A stretch of 64,000 nucleotides of DNA from Pseudomonadota bacterium (GCA_021846965.1 JAJZWA010000006.1:1-64000), one strand, 5' to 3'; counted from the stretch's first letter, positions 32,129 through 41,365 are shown. The notes: generated by a model not told the origin, from the sequence alone. Translations and numbers: made by a program.

Positions 32129-35100
32129 TCAGGCGGCGACCATGCGCGTGGCGGTGTCCATGTCCACGGCCACCAGGCGGGAAACACCCTGTTCCTGCAT
32201 GGTCACGCCCACCAGTTGCTCGGCCATCGCCATCGCAATCTTATTGTGCGAGATGAACAGAAACTGGGTCGCGTCGGACATGGTCTCCACCAGACGGGCG
32301 AATCGTTCGGTGTTCGCGTCGTCCAGCGGCGCGTCCACTTCGTCCAGGATACAGAACGGAGCGGGGTTGAGGTGGAAAATCCCGAACACCAGCGCGATGG
32401 CCACCAGCGCCTTTTCCCCGCCGGACAGCAGGTGGATGGTGCTGTTGCGCTTGCCGGGCGGCTGGGCCATCACCTGCACCCCCGCATCCAGGATTTCCTC
32501 GCCGGTCATGATCAGGCGCGCGGAGCCCCCGCCGAACAGCTCGGGAAACAGGCGTCCGAAGTGGCCATTGACCTCGTCGAAGGTCTGGCGCAACTGGGTG
32601 CGGGTCTCGGCGTCGATGCGCCGGATCGCGTCCTCCAGCGTGTTCGCGGCCTGTTCCAGGTCGGCGCTCTGGGCGTCCAGGAAGCCCTTGCGTTCGCGCG
32701 ATTGCTGCAACTCGTCCAGCGCGGCCAGGTTCACCGCGCCGAGCGCCGCGATCTCGCGCTGCAGGCGCTGGGCGTCGCGCGCCAGCTGCTCGGGGCTGAG
32801 ATCGCTGCGCGCGTCCAGCTCCTGTTGCACGAGCGCCGGATCCACCTGCGCCTCGGCCAGTTGCTGCTCGAACTGCTGGGCCTGCAGGCGCGCCTCCTGC
32901 TCCTCCAGCTGGCGCTGGCCGATGGCCGCGCGCAGCGGCTCGAGCTCGCGCTCGAGCAGGATGCGCTGTTCCTCGATGGCGCGTACCCTGGCGCTGAGTT
33001 CATCGTGTTCGGAGCGCCTCGCCTGCAGGCGCTGCTGGGCCTGCTCGCGCGCCTCCAGTGCGTCCTGCAGCCCGGCGCGGGCGCTTTCATCGTGCAGTCG
33101 CTCCAGTTCCTCGGCGGCCGCGCGCAGGCGCTCCAGCGCGGAATCGATCTGCTGCTGCGCCGTGGCGTCCATGCGCTGGGCATCGGCCATGCGCTGCTGC
33201 AGGCTGCGCACCGCATAGGCACTCTCCGCCTGCTCCTGCTCCAGGTTGCGCAAGGTGGCGCGGGCCTGCGTCAGCTCGGCCTGCTCGCGCAGGGCCGCGG
33301 TATCCAGATCCGCGTGCTGCTGCTGGCTGTTGCCCAGCTCCGCGTCGAGCTGCTCGAAGCGTGCCTCGCTCTCGGCCAGCTGCATCTGCAGCTCCTCCTC
33401 CTGCGCCGCCGATTCCGCGAGGTCGGAATCCAGGCGCTCGGCGCGGGCGGTGGTCTCCTGCTGCTGTTGCTGCAGCTTGAGCCGCTCCACCTGCACGCCG
33501 TGGGATTGCTGGGTGAGCGACTGCAGGTCGCGCCCGACCTGGGACAGCTGCTCCTGGGCGCGCGCGAACTCGGCCTCCGCCAGGGCGGCGGCGTCCTGCG
33601 CCTGTTCGGCCAGCAGTTGCTGCGCGCGCTGCTGGCGCTCCAGGTTGTCGATCTCCTGCGCCCGCGCCAGCAGCCCGGCCTGTTCGCTGTCCGCCGCGTA
33701 CAGGCTCACGCTGTGGCGCGCGACCATGTGTCCTTCGGGCGTCGCCAGCACGGCCCCCGGCGCGAGGCTGTCGCGCCGCTGCAGGGCCTGGGACAGGGAG
33801 TCGGCCGTGTACACGGCGGCCAGCCAGTCCTCGAGCACGGCACGCAGCCCGGGGTCGCCCACGCGCAGCAGCGAGGCCAGCGGGCGCATGCCGGCCGGCG
33901 CGGGCGGCGGAGCGGCGCCCTGGGGCGGCGAGAAAAAACTCAGCTTGGCCGGCGGCGGATCGGCGGCCAGCGCGCCGGCGCCCTCCAGCGCACGCAACTC
34001 CAGCGCGGCCAGTCGCTCGCGCAGTGCCGCCTCCAGCGCGTCCTCCCAGCCGGGCTCGACCTGGATGCGGCTCCACAGCCGGGCCATCGACTCCAGCCCG
34101 TGGCGGGCCAGCCAGGGTTGCAGGCGCCCCTCCGTCAGCACCTTCTCCTGCAGCGCCTTGAGGGCCTGCATGCGCGCGCTGGTGGCGGTCAGCGTGGCCG
34201 CGGCCTCCTGGGCCTGCTGCTGGGCCTGCTGGCGCTCGGCCTGCAGGCGCGGCACGCGCTGCTGTCCTTCGTCGAAGGCGGCCTGGGCGCGCTCGCAGGC
34301 CGTGCGCAGCGCCAGGTGCTGCTGCTCCAGTTCGGCCAGGCGCGCCCCATCCGGCGAGGCGAGCTGCCGGCGCTCGGCCTGCAGGCGCTGCATGCGCTGC
34401 TCCACCGCCTGGCGCTGCTGGCCCAGGTTGCGCTGGCGCTCGGCCTCGGCCTGCAGGCGCTGCTGCGCCGCCGCCGCCTGCGCGCGACACTCGGCCGCCC
34501 GCATCTGCGCATCGGCCAGGCGCGCCTCCAGCGCCGGGATCAGCTCGCCCTGCTCTTCCACGCGCGCGCTCGCCTGCTGCTGCAACTGCTCGGCGGTCTC
34601 GATCTCGATGGCCGCGGTCTCGGCGTCGGCGCGCGCCTGCTGCTGGCGCTGCTGCCATTGCTCCAGCTGCTGCTGCAGTTCGGCGTGGCCGCGCTGCGCG
34701 CGCTCGCGAGCTTCGACGACGAAACGGATCTCGGCCTCCAGGCGCGCCACCTCCGCCTGCGCGGCGTACAGCTCCGCCTGCGCGCCGTTGAGGGTTTCGG
34801 CCGATGCGTACTGCGCCTGGCGCAGTTGCTCCAGTTCGGCTTCGGCCGCGCGCAGGCGCGCGGTGTGCTGCTCCAGCTCCAGCTGGGCACGCCCCGCCTG
34901 CTCGCGCAGGCGAGCCTGACGCTGCTCGGCCTCGCGCAGGCGCAGCAGCCACAGCGCATGCTGGCTGAACTGGCTTTGCGCCTGCAGCTCGTGGTAGCGC
35001 TGCGCCACCGCCGCCTGCTGCTCGAGCTTGTCGAGCTGGCCGCCGAGCTCGCGCAGGATGTCATGCACCCGCTGCAGGTTCTCGCGCGTGCCATGCAGCC

Positions 35101-35647
35101 GATTCTCGGTCTCGCGCCGCCGCTCCTTGTATTTGGAAACGCCCGCGGCCTCCTCCAGCATCACGCGCAGCTCCTCGGGGCGCGACTCGATAATGCGGCT
35201 GATCGTGCCCTGGCCGATGATGGCGTAGGAACGCGAGCCCAGGCCCGTGCCGAGGAAGATGTCCTGCACGTCGCGCCGGCGCACCGGCTGGTTGTTGATG
35301 AAATAGCTCGACCCGCCGTCGCGGGTGAGCACGCGCTTGACGGCGATTTCGGTGTACTGGCCGAAGCTGCCGCTGACCCGGTGGTCGCTGTTGTCGAACA
35401 CCAGCTCCACGCTGCAGCGCCCGGCCGGCTTGCGCGAGCCCGAGCCGTTGAAGATCACGTCCAGCATCGAATCCCCGCGCAGCTCGGCGGCGCGCGATTC
35501 ACCGAGCACCCAGCGCACGGCGTCGATGATGTTGGACTTTCCGCAGCCGTTGGGGCCCACCACGCCCACGCGCCGCCCCGGCAGGTTGAAGGACGCCGGT
35601 TCGGCGAAGGACTTGAAGCCGGCGAGCTTGATGGTGGACAGTCGCAC
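32129..35647 (-). CDS. smc: Chromosome partition protein SMC
   Basis: SMC compacts and segregates the chromosome, usually with ScpA and ScpB. The 1172-aa protein has the N-terminal Walker A GPNGCGKSN (K37), two very long glutamine- and alanine-rich coiled-coil arms (about 170-500 and 680-1010), a hinge (about 510-650), and the C-terminal signature LLSGGEKALVAIAL plus Walker B FCILDEVDAPLDD. The start is a GTG at 35647, giving the family N-terminus MRLSTIKLAGFKSF. No clear ribosome binding site is present, and a hairpin with a U-run lies 38-61 nt upstream. Confidence 0.97.
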   Translation of the reverse strand: MRLSTIKLAGFKSFAEPASFNLPGRRVGVVGPNGCGKSNIIDAVRWVLGESRAAELRGDSMLDVIFNGSGSRKPAGRCSVELVFDNSDHRVSGSFGQYTEIAVKRVLTRDGGSSYFINNQPVRRRDVQDIFLGTGLGSRSYAIIGQGTISRIIESRPEELRVMLEEAAGVSKYKERRRETENRLHGTRENLQRVHDILRELGGQLDKLEQQAAVAQRYHELQAQSQFSQHALWLLRLREAEQRQARLREQAGRAQLELEQHTARLRAAEAELEQLRQAQYASAETLNGAQAELYAAQAEVARLEAEIRFVVEARERAQRGHAELQQQLEQWQQRQQQARADAETAAIEIETAEQLQQQASARVEEQGELIPALEARLADAQMRAAECRAQAAAAQQRLQAEAERQRNLGQQRQAVEQRMQRLQAERRQLASPDGARLAELEQQHLALRTACERAQAAFDEGQQRVPRLQAERQQAQQQAQEAAATLTATSARMQALKALQEKVLTEGRLQPWLARHGLESMARLWSRIQVEPGWEDALEAALRERLAALELRALEGAGALAADPPPAKLSFFSPPQGAAPPPAPAGMRPLASLLRVGDPGLRAVLEDWLAAVYTADSLSQALQRRDSLAPGAVLATPEGHMVARHSVSLYAADSEQAGLLARAQEIDNLERQQRAQQLLAEQAQDAAALAEAEFARAQEQLSQVGRDLQSLTQQSHGVQVERLKLQQQQQETTARAERLDSDLAESAAQEEELQMQLAESEARFEQLDAELGNSQQQHADLDTAALREQAELTQARATLRNLEQEQAESAYAVRSLQQRMADAQRMDATAQQQIDSALERLRAAAEELERLHDESARAGLQDALEAREQAQQRLQARRSEHDELSARVRAIEEQRILLERELEPLRAAIGQRQLEEQEARLQAQQFEQQLAEAQVDPALVQQELDARSDLSPEQLARDAQRLQREIAALGAVNLAALDELQQSRERKGFLDAQSADLEQAANTLEDAIRRIDAETRTQLRQTFDEVNGHFGRLFPELFGGGSARLIMTGEEILDAGVQVMAQPPGKRNSTIHLLSGGEKALVAIALVFGIFHLNPAPFCILDEVDAPLDDANTERFARLVETMSDATQFLFISHNKIAMAMAEQLVGVTMQEQGVSRLVAVDMDTATRMVAA

Positions 35648-35684
35648 GTTGCTGAAACTTGGTTTAAATAGCTGATTTCAAACG

Positions 35685-35708
35685 AAAAATATGCGGCTAC
35701 GGCCGCAT
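35685..35708 (-). terminator. Terminator-like hairpin upstream of smc
   Basis: On the minus strand a 7-bp stem (ATGCGGC / GCCGCAT, 4-nt loop) is followed by ATTTTT. No minus-strand gene lies upstream of it, since queF is divergent. It is therefore either a leader attenuator for smc or part of its promoter region. Confidence 0.5.
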
Positions 35709-35845
35709 CGGCCCATGATAGCATCCGCGCCGCGGCGGCAATCGCCTGCCGGCCTTCGCCTGCGCCGCTTCGCCCGCTGCAGGATAATGCCGGGTTCCTC
35801 GATTCCCCTCTTTCCGAAGCCCGCCATCCAGGGCCGCCCGCCGCC

Positions 35846-36379
35846 ATGAGCCCCAAGCATCCGAAGAGCCCCAAGAGTCCCAAGAGTCCCAAGAGCGACG
35901 CAAGCGCCGGGGATCGCGCCGACACGACGAGCCAGCGGGCCCCGTCGGCGGTCACGCAGCCAAGCAAGACCCTGCAGACCTTCCCGAACCCGGCGCCCGA
36001 GCGGGATTACCACATCCACATGCAGGTGCCCGAATTCACCTGCCTGTGCCCGCTGACCGGCCAGCCCGACTTCGCGCGCATCGACCTGGACATGATCCCC
36101 GATCGAGCCTGCATCGAGCTCAAGAGCCTGAAGCTGTACATGTGGAGCTACCGCAACGAAGGCGCATTCCACGAGAAGGTGACGAACACCATCCTGGAAG
36201 ACATCGTGAAGGCCATCGCGCCGCGCTACCTGCGCGTGACCGCGCAGTGGTACGTGCGCGGGGGCATCTACACCAACGTGGTGGTGGAGCATCGCAAGCG
36301 CGGCTGGAAACAGGCCCCCACGGTCGACCTGAGCCGCTTCGCCACCGCCCAGCCCGCGCTGCCGCAGTCGGGACGCTGA
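35846..36379 (+). CDS. queF: NADPH-dependent 7-cyano-7-deazaguanine reductase QueF (short type)
   Basis: QueF reduces preQ0 to preQ1 in queuosine synthesis. The 177-aa protein belongs to the unimodular type: the catalytic cysteine is in [14 protein letters not shown], followed by the catalytic aspartate, and the NADPH-binding [20 protein letters not shown] is intact. The first 40 residues are not part of the conserved domain. They include a PKS repeat coded by a 9-bp tandem repeat, and no alternative ATG exists before the domain. A GATAAT box at 35783-35788 is a possible -10. The gene is divergent from smc and convergent with the NHL gene. Confidence 0.95.
   Translation: MSPKHPKSPKSPKSPKSDASAGDRADTTSQRAPSAVTQPSKTLQTFPNPAPERDYHIHMQVPEFTCLCPLTGQPDFARIDLDMIPDRACIELKSLKLYMWSYRNEGAFHEKVTNTILEDIVKAIAPRYLRVTAQWYVRGGIYTNVVVEHRKRGWKQAPTVDLSRFATAQPALPQSGR
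35861..35896 (+). repeat. 9-bp tandem repeat coding (Pro-Lys-Ser)4 in queF
   Basis: Four direct units (ccgaagagc, cccaagagt, cccaagagt, cccaagagc) encode PKS four times within the nonconserved queF N-terminus. Because the unit is a multiple of three, slippage would change protein length without shifting frame. Confidence 0.9.
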
Positions 36380-36405
36380 TCCGGCCCGATGCCCAGGCCG
36401 CCGGC

Positions 36406-37500
36406 TCAGCCGGCGCTGCGCACGAGCAGCACCGCCTGGGCGCTGCTCACGGCAATGGTGCCGCCGGGGCCGGGGGCGACGCCGTAGGGCGCGCCGAGCG
36501 AGGCGGGCAGCGGGCCCGGCAGGGGCAGTTCGCCGTCGGCGTGCCCGGCCACCGTGCGCAGCACGCCGTCGCGGCCCAGCGCGCGCAGCTTGCGATTGCC
36601 GGTGTCGGCGATGTAGAGCACGCCCGCGGCGTCGAAGGCGATCTGCTGCGGCCTGCGCAGGCGCGCGCTGGGGCCCGGGCCGTCGAGATCGCCGGGTTGT
36701 CCCGCCACTCCGGCCACCGTGCTCACCTCGCCATGCGGGCCGATGCGCCGCAGGTCGTGGTTGAAGTATTCGCTGACATAGATGCTGCCGTCGCCGTGCA
36801 CGGCGATTCCCACGGGGGTGTTGAACAGCGCGTGCCGCAGGGGCCCGTCGCGGTGCTCGTTGATCCCGGGGGTGCCGGCCAGCGTGGACACCAGGCCGTC
36901 GCGACCGACGCGGCGGATGGTGTGGTTGTAGGCATCGGCCACCAGCAGGTCGCCGCTGCGCGGATCCACGGCGATGCCCACCGGATGGTTGAAGCGCGCC
37001 TGCGCGCCGGCGCCGTCGGCGTAGCCGGGCAGCTGATCGGCACCGGCCAGCAGGCTCACCACGCCATCGCGCACCACGCGCAGGGTGTTGGCGTAGGAAT
37101 CGGCCACGTACACGGTGCCGTCGGCCCCCACCGCCACTGCGTCGGGACCGACGAAACCGGCCTGGGCCGCCGGTCCCTCGACCGTCTTGCGCAGTTCCGG
37201 CACGCCCGCCAGGCTGCTCACCGTGCCGTCGGGCGCGATGCGCCGCACCATGGCGTTGGCGGCGTCGGCCACGAGCACGCCCCCGTGGCGATCGGCGCAC
37301 AAGCCCCGGGGATCGAAGAAACGCGCCGCGGCGCCCTGCGCGTCGACATGCCCGTGCTGGCGCGGATCGCCGGCCCAGAGCTCCAGGCTCCCGGGCTGCG
37401 CGGCCCACGCCGTGGCGGCCCAGGGCGCGGCTCCCGTGGCCGCGGCGGTGAAGGCGACTTGCAGGAACTGGCGACGGCGCAGGCTCATGGCTGCTTTCAT
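36406..37500 (-). CDS. Tat-exported NHL-repeat (beta-propeller) protein
   Basis: This 364-aa protein has a twin-arginine type signal: RRRQFLQ followed by a hydrophobic stretch and AWAA, a probable cleavage site. The mature part is made of about six NHL repeats of the form F..P.GIAVD..G.LYVAD..NH.IR+, for example HPVGIAVDPRSGDLLVADAYN and QIAFDAAGVLYIADTGNRKL. These form a beta-propeller. No catalytic motif is evident; such proteins often bind partners or sugars in the periplasm. Starts at 37500 (MKAAMSL) and 37488 (MSLRRR) are both possible. It lies 25 nt downstream of the ThiE-like gene on the same strand. Confidence 0.82.
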   Translation of the reverse strand: MKAAMSLRRRQFLQVAFTAAATGAAPWAATAWAAQPGSLELWAGDPRQHGHVDAQGAAARFFDPRGLCADRHGGVLVADAANAMVRRIAPDGTVSSLAGVPELRKTVEGPAAQAGFVGPDAVAVGADGTVYVADSYANTLRVVRDGVVSLLAGADQLPGYADGAGAQARFNHPVGIAVDPRSGDLLVADAYNHTIRRVGRDGLVSTLAGTPGINEHRDGPLRHALFNTPVGIAVHGDGSIYVSEYFNHDLRRIGPHGEVSTVAGVAGQPGDLDGPGPSARLRRPQQIAFDAAGVLYIADTGNRKLRALGRDGVLRTVAGHADGELPLPGPLPASLGAPYGVAPGPGGTIAVSSAQAVLLVRSAG

Positions 37501-37525
37501 TTGCGTAAATGCGAATGCTCGCATA

Positions 37526-38251
37526 TTACGCCGCCCGGGCTTCCCCATCCGGATCCTCTCCGCCACCTCGCCAGAGGCCGCGAATCGCCGCGATGCCGAC
37601 GGCGCCGGCGGCGCGCGCCAGCGCCAGATGCCCGGGCCCCAGGCCGCCCAGCGCGTACACCGGCAGACGCGCCTGGAGACAGGCTTCGCGCAGGCCCTCC
37701 CAGCCCAGGACGGGCGCTCCGGGATGACTGGCCGTCGGCAGCACCGGCGAGACGGTGGCCAGCGCCGCGCCGAGGCCGGCCGCCGCGTCCAGCTGCGCCG
37801 CATCGTGGCAGGAAGCCGCCAGCAGGAATTCCCCCGCGCTGGCGCCGCAGGCCTCGCGCCATGCAGGCTGCTCGAGCATGCGCGAAGGCAGGTGCAGGCC
37901 CTGGGCACCGAGTTCGCGCAGGCTGCGGAACACGCGCGCGGGAGCGGCTCGCGCCAGTCCGCCGGCGCCCAGCAGCAGCGGCGCGTCGTGCGCGGCGCAG
38001 CAAGCCAGCACCTGGCCGGCCAGCGCATGCCAGTGCCCGGGCTCGAGACCATGGGCCCGGAATTGCACCAGCAGCGATCCCGGCGCCTGCTCGGCAAGGC
38101 TGGCGCGCAGGGCGCGCAGGAAGTCCGCATCCCGGCCCCCGGGCTGGGGAGTGATCAGGTACAGCACCGGCAAGGCGCGATCCGGCCTGCGCGGCGCGGG
38201 GGCATCCGGCGCGGGGGCATCCGGCGCGGGGCCGGCGGGGGGCAGCTTCAA
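37526..38251 (-). CDS. ThiE/TenI-like thiamine phosphate synthase domain protein
   Basis: The protein (up to 241 aa) shows the TIM-barrel pattern of the ThiE/TenI family: LYLITPQPGG, LVQFRAHGL, GLHLPSRML, AASCHDAAQL, VSPVLPTASHPGAPVLGW and YALGGLGPGHL. The same domain is known as the C-terminal extension of some MutT Nudix proteins. Here it stands alone, so it may lack thiamine phosphate synthase activity. The start is uncertain: the frame begins at a TTG at 38251 immediately after the recR stop, and no ATG is available before the barrel. The first 25 residues hold a PAPDA repeat, and an internal TTG or GTG close to LPVLYLIT would remove it. Confidence 0.7.
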   Translation of the reverse strand: MKLPPAGPAPDAPAPDAPAPRRPDRALPVLYLITPQPGGRDADFLRALRASLAEQAPGSLLVQFRAHGLEPGHWHALAGQVLACCAAHDAPLLLGAGGLARAAPARVFRSLRELGAQGLHLPSRMLEQPAWREACGASAGEFLLAASCHDAAQLDAAAGLGAALATVSPVLPTASHPGAPVLGWEGLREACLQARLPVYALGGLGPGHLALARAAGAVGIAAIRGLWRGGGEDPDGEARAA

Positions 38252-38866
38252 TCAGGCACCGCGGCGGTCGACCAGCGCACGCGCGATGGTGCCGAGGTCG
38301 ACATACTCGAGCTCCGCCCCGGAAGGCACACCGCGCGCCAGGCGGGTGATGCGCAGGTCCAGCGGCCGCAGCGTCTCGGCGATCACATGGGCCGTGGCCT
38401 CGCCTTCATTGGTGAAATTGGTGGCCAGGATGATCTCCTCCACCGCCTCCGCGCGCAGGCGCTCGACCAGGCGATCCAGCCCGATGTCCTTCGGCCCCAT
38501 GCCGTCCAGCGGGCTGAGCCGGCCCATCAGCACGAAATACAGGCCGCGATAGCCCATCGACTGTTCCACCGCCGCCTGGTCGGCCGGCGTCTCGACGATG
38601 CACAGCAGCCTCCGGTCACGCCGGGCGTCGGAACAGGTGCTGCAGATGTCCGACTCGGTGTAGGTGTTGCACAGGCCGCAGCGCCGGATGGCCTGCAGCG
38701 CGCGCTGCAGCGAAAGCTGCAAGGCCTCCGCCGCCTCGCGATCATGCTGCAGCAGGTGGTAGGCCATGCGCGCGGCCGTCTTCGGCCCGACTCCGGGCAA
38801 GGCGCGCAGCGCGTCGACCAGCGCGTCCAGCGCCGGCACGCGCGTCGGGGCCTGCGGGTGATTCAC
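38252..38866 (-). CDS. recR: Recombination protein RecR
   Basis: RecR works with RecF and RecO to load RecA at gaps. The 204-aa protein has an N-terminal helix-hairpin-helix ([17 protein letters not shown]), a four-cysteine zinc finger ([16 protein letters not shown]), a Toprim domain ([15 protein letters not shown]) and the C-terminal [12 protein letters not shown]. The start is a GTG at 38866. ybaB and dnaX lie upstream in the classic dnaX-ybaB-recR order. Confidence 0.98.
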   Translation of the reverse strand: MNHPQAPTRVPALDALVDALRALPGVGPKTAARMAYHLLQHDREAAEALQLSLQRALQAIRRCGLCNTYTESDICSTCSDARRDRRLLCIVETPADQAAVEQSMGYRGLYFVLMGRLSPLDGMGPKDIGLDRLVERLRAEAVEEIILATNFTNEGEATAHVIAETLRPLDLRITRLARGVPSGAELEYVDLGTIARALVDRRGA

Positions 38867-38891
38867 GAGTCGCTCCGGGCTCGACGGGGAC

Positions 38892-39221
38892 TCAGAACGG
38901 CAGCTTCATGCCGGGGGGCAGCGGCATGCCGGCGGTGGCCGCGGCCATCTTCTCCTGCGCGGTGGCCTCGGCGCGGCGCAGGCCGTCATTGAAGGCGGCG
39001 GCCACCAGGTCCTCCAGCATGTCCCGGTCCTCGCCGAGCAGGCTGGGGTCGATGCTGACCCGGCGCACCTCGTGCTTGCAGCTCATCAGCACCTTCACCA
39101 GGCCGGCGCCCGACTGGCCCTCGACCTCGATGCGCCCCAGCTCCTCCTGCACGCGCTTGATGTTGTCCTGCATCGCCTGGGCCTGCTTCATCAGGCCCGA
39201 CAGTTGACCCTTGTTGAACAT
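38892..39221 (-). CDS. ybaB: Nucleoid-associated protein YbaB/EbfC family
   Basis: YbaB homologues are small dimeric DNA-binding proteins whose cellular role is not fully settled. The 109-aa protein begins [20 protein letters not shown] and includes the family segment [30 protein letters not shown]. It ends with a glycine/proline-rich tail. A GGAG Shine-Dalgarno stands 9 nt before the ATG at 39221. It lies between dnaX and recR. Confidence 0.97.
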   Translation of the reverse strand: MFNKGQLSGLMKQAQAMQDNIKRVQEELGRIEVEGQSGAGLVKVLMSCKHEVRRVSIDPSLLGEDRDMLEDLVAAAFNDGLRRAEATAQEKMAAATAGMPLPPGMKLPF

Positions 39222-39305
39222 GAAAGCTCCTGCTTCGTGAATGTTCCATGCGGCGCCGGGCGCCGCGAAATGCCGCCCCGCGCAAGCGGGACGGCGCCAT
39301 GTGCA

Positions 39306-41147
39306 TCAGGCGTCCACCGGGCGCACCGAGCCGGGCACGATCTGCGCGCCCAGTTCATCGACCAGCTGACGCACCAGCGGATCGGCCGCGATGGTCTGCT
39401 CGGCCTCCTGCTGGCGCTGCGCGCGCAGTGCCGCCGCCCGCAGATGCGCGGTGTCGCGCACCGCGCCCACCTCCACGCGCAGCACGAGCTCGCGACCCAG
39501 GCGATCGGACAGCGCCGCCTGCACGCGCTCCAGGGCGCCGGCACGGGTGTATTGCTCGCTGGGTACGCGCAGCACCCACGCGCCCTCGCGCACTCCCACC
39601 CATTCGCTCTGCAGGGCCAGGCTGCGCGCCAGCGCCACCAAGGGCAACTCGCGTGCCAGCTCGGGCCAGTCCCCGAGCTCGCATTCGCCTGCGCCACTCC
39701 GCGGGCCGGCGGCGACCGCGGTTGCGCCCGCTGCCTCGGGTCCGGAGTCGGGCTCGTGCCGGTGCTCGGGTCGAGGCGCAGGCTCGGGTTCGGGCTCGGG
39801 TTCAGCGTCGCTGCCGCTCTGCCCGGCCGTGCCCCCATCGGGCCCCGCCCTGCGCGCGGGCGCTTCCACGGCCGGCGCCATGCGCGCGGCCTGGAGCGGT
39901 GCTGCGGAGGAAGGCGGCGTGGAAGCCGGCGGCGCGGAGGGAGCCGGCGCGGACGGGACCGCGGCCGGGCGCGGTGCGGACTCGTCGCCCTCGCCGCCCG
40001 CGGAGCGGCGCTCGATCGCATCGAGCCCGCGCGCGGCCGCGGCGGTGGACAGGGGCACGAAGGACAGCAGGCGCAGCATCACCATGCTGAAGCCGCACAG
40101 CGGGTCGGGCGCCAGGGCCAGCTCGCCGCGCCCCTGCAGGACCATGCTGTAGGCCAGTTGCAGGTTCTCCGGGGGCAGCGCGGCGGCCAGTTCGCGCAAC
40201 GCGGCCGCGTCGGGGTCGTTCTCGTCCAGGCTCTGGGGCAGCACCTGCAGCACGGCCAGGCGCTGCAGCAAGGCGGCCAGGTCCTCCAGCGCCTGCGGCA
40301 GCGACAGCGCGCGCTGGTCCAGGGTCTCGGCGAGACCGAGCAGCGCCTGCGCGTCGGCGCGGGACAGCGCGCGCAGCAGATCGAACAGATAGCCGGAATC
40401 GACGGCGCCCAGCATCTGGCGCACGCCATCGGCGCTGACGCGCCCGGCATCGAAGGCGATGGCCTGGTCGGCCAGGGACAGCGCGTCGCGCATCGAGCCG
40501 CGGGCCGCTCGGCCCAGCGCCTGCAGCGCCGGGGCCTCGAAGTCCACGCCCTCGGCCCGCAGCACCTGCTGCAGGTGTTGCGCCACCGCCGCCGGCGGCA
40601 CCGACTTGAGCGCGAACTGCAGGCAGCGGCTGAGCACCGTCACGGGCACCTTCTGCGGATCGGTGGTGGCCAGCACGAACATCACCTGCTGCGGAGGCTC
40701 CTCGAGCGTCTTCAGCATGGCGTTGAAGGCATGGTTGGACAGCATGTGCACTTCGTCGATCATGTAGACCTTGAAGCGACCCGCCGTGGGTTTGTAGACG
40801 GCCTGCTCGAGCAGGCGGGTCATGTCGTCCACGCCGCGATTGGAGGCGGCGTCCAGTTCGATGTAGTCGACGAAGCGCCCGGCGTCGATCTCCACGCAGG
40901 AGGGGCACAGGCCACAGGGCTCGGCGGTGATGTCGCCCTGCCCGTCGGCCCCGGTGCAGTTGAGGGATTTCGCCAGGATGCGCGCGATCGTGGTCTTGCC
41001 CACGCCGCGGGTGCCGGTGAACAGATAGGCGTGGTGCAGGCGCCGGCGCTGCAGCGCATGGGTGAGCGCGCGCACCACATGATCCTGTCCGACCAGGGTG
41101 GCGAAGGTCTTGGGGCGCCATTTGCGCGCCAGCACGGTACTCGACAT
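39306..41147 (-). CDS. dnaX: DNA polymerase III subunit gamma/tau
   Basis: DnaX is the clamp-loader motor and, as tau, holds the polymerase cores together. The 613-aa protein has the AAA+ ATPase region with Walker A GTRGVGKTT, a four-cysteine zinc module (CTGADG ... CGLCPSC), Walker B VYMIDEVHMLS and the sensor region. An Ala/Pro/Ser-rich linker containing an EPEPEPEPAP stretch follows (about 410-500), then a C-terminal tau-type domain. The ATG at 41147 gives MSSTVLARKWRPKTF. No long A-run that could drive frameshifting or slippage is visible, so a separate gamma form is not predicted from sequence. Confidence 0.97.
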   Translation of the reverse strand: MSSTVLARKWRPKTFATLVGQDHVVRALTHALQRRRLHHAYLFTGTRGVGKTTIARILAKSLNCTGADGQGDITAEPCGLCPSCVEIDAGRFVDYIELDAASNRGVDDMTRLLEQAVYKPTAGRFKVYMIDEVHMLSNHAFNAMLKTLEEPPQQVMFVLATTDPQKVPVTVLSRCLQFALKSVPPAAVAQHLQQVLRAEGVDFEAPALQALGRAARGSMRDALSLADQAIAFDAGRVSADGVRQMLGAVDSGYLFDLLRALSRADAQALLGLAETLDQRALSLPQALEDLAALLQRLAVLQVLPQSLDENDPDAAALRELAAALPPENLQLAYSMVLQGRGELALAPDPLCGFSMVMLRLLSFVPLSTAAAARGLDAIERRSAGGEGDESAPRPAAVPSAPAPSAPPASTPPSSAAPLQAARMAPAVEAPARRAGPDGGTAGQSGSDAEPEPEPEPAPRPEHRHEPDSGPEAAGATAVAAGPRSGAGECELGDWPELARELPLVALARSLALQSEWVGVREGAWVLRVPSEQYTRAGALERVQAALSDRLGRELVLRVEVGAVRDTAHLRAAALRAQRQQEAEQTIAADPLVRQLVDELGAQIVPGSVRPVDA

Positions 41148-41195
41148 GGGAGGGATTGTAAGGGGCCCCCGCGGCACGCAACCGCGGGTCATGCT

Positions 41196-41201
41196 TACAA
41201 T
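41196..41201 (+). promoter_or_regulatory. -10 element of the SRP RNA promoter
   Basis: TACAAT matches the sigma-70 -10 consensus in five of six bases and ends 8 nt before the folded 5' end of the SRP RNA, as expected for a direct start. The -35 region (about 41173-41178) is poor. Confidence 0.6.
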
Positions 41202-41208
41202 AGACCCC

Positions 41209-41304
41209 GACGGGCCGCCCCGCATTGCGGCGCGGTGAACCTGGTCAGGCCGGGAACGGAGCAGCCACAGCCGTTTCCCGCAAGTGCCGGGGGTACGGCT
41301 CGTC
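41209..41304 (+). ncRNA. ffs: 4.5S signal recognition particle RNA
   Basis: The 96-nt sequence carries the invariant SRP domain IV: GGTCAGGCCGGGAACGGAGCAGCC, with the GGAA-type tetraloop region and asymmetric internal loop that bind Ffh. Its ends pair (GACGGGCCG with CGGCTCGTC, allowing one G-U), closing the long hairpin typical of the bacterial small SRP RNA. It lies between divergent dnaX and trxA, a common location in Betaproteobacteria. The exact 3' end is predicted from pairing. Confidence 0.93.
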
Positions 41305-41365
41305 ACCCATTGCCGAGTTTCGTCGCGCTGTCGCGGACGGGATCGTGCCGAGACCTGGAACTTTC

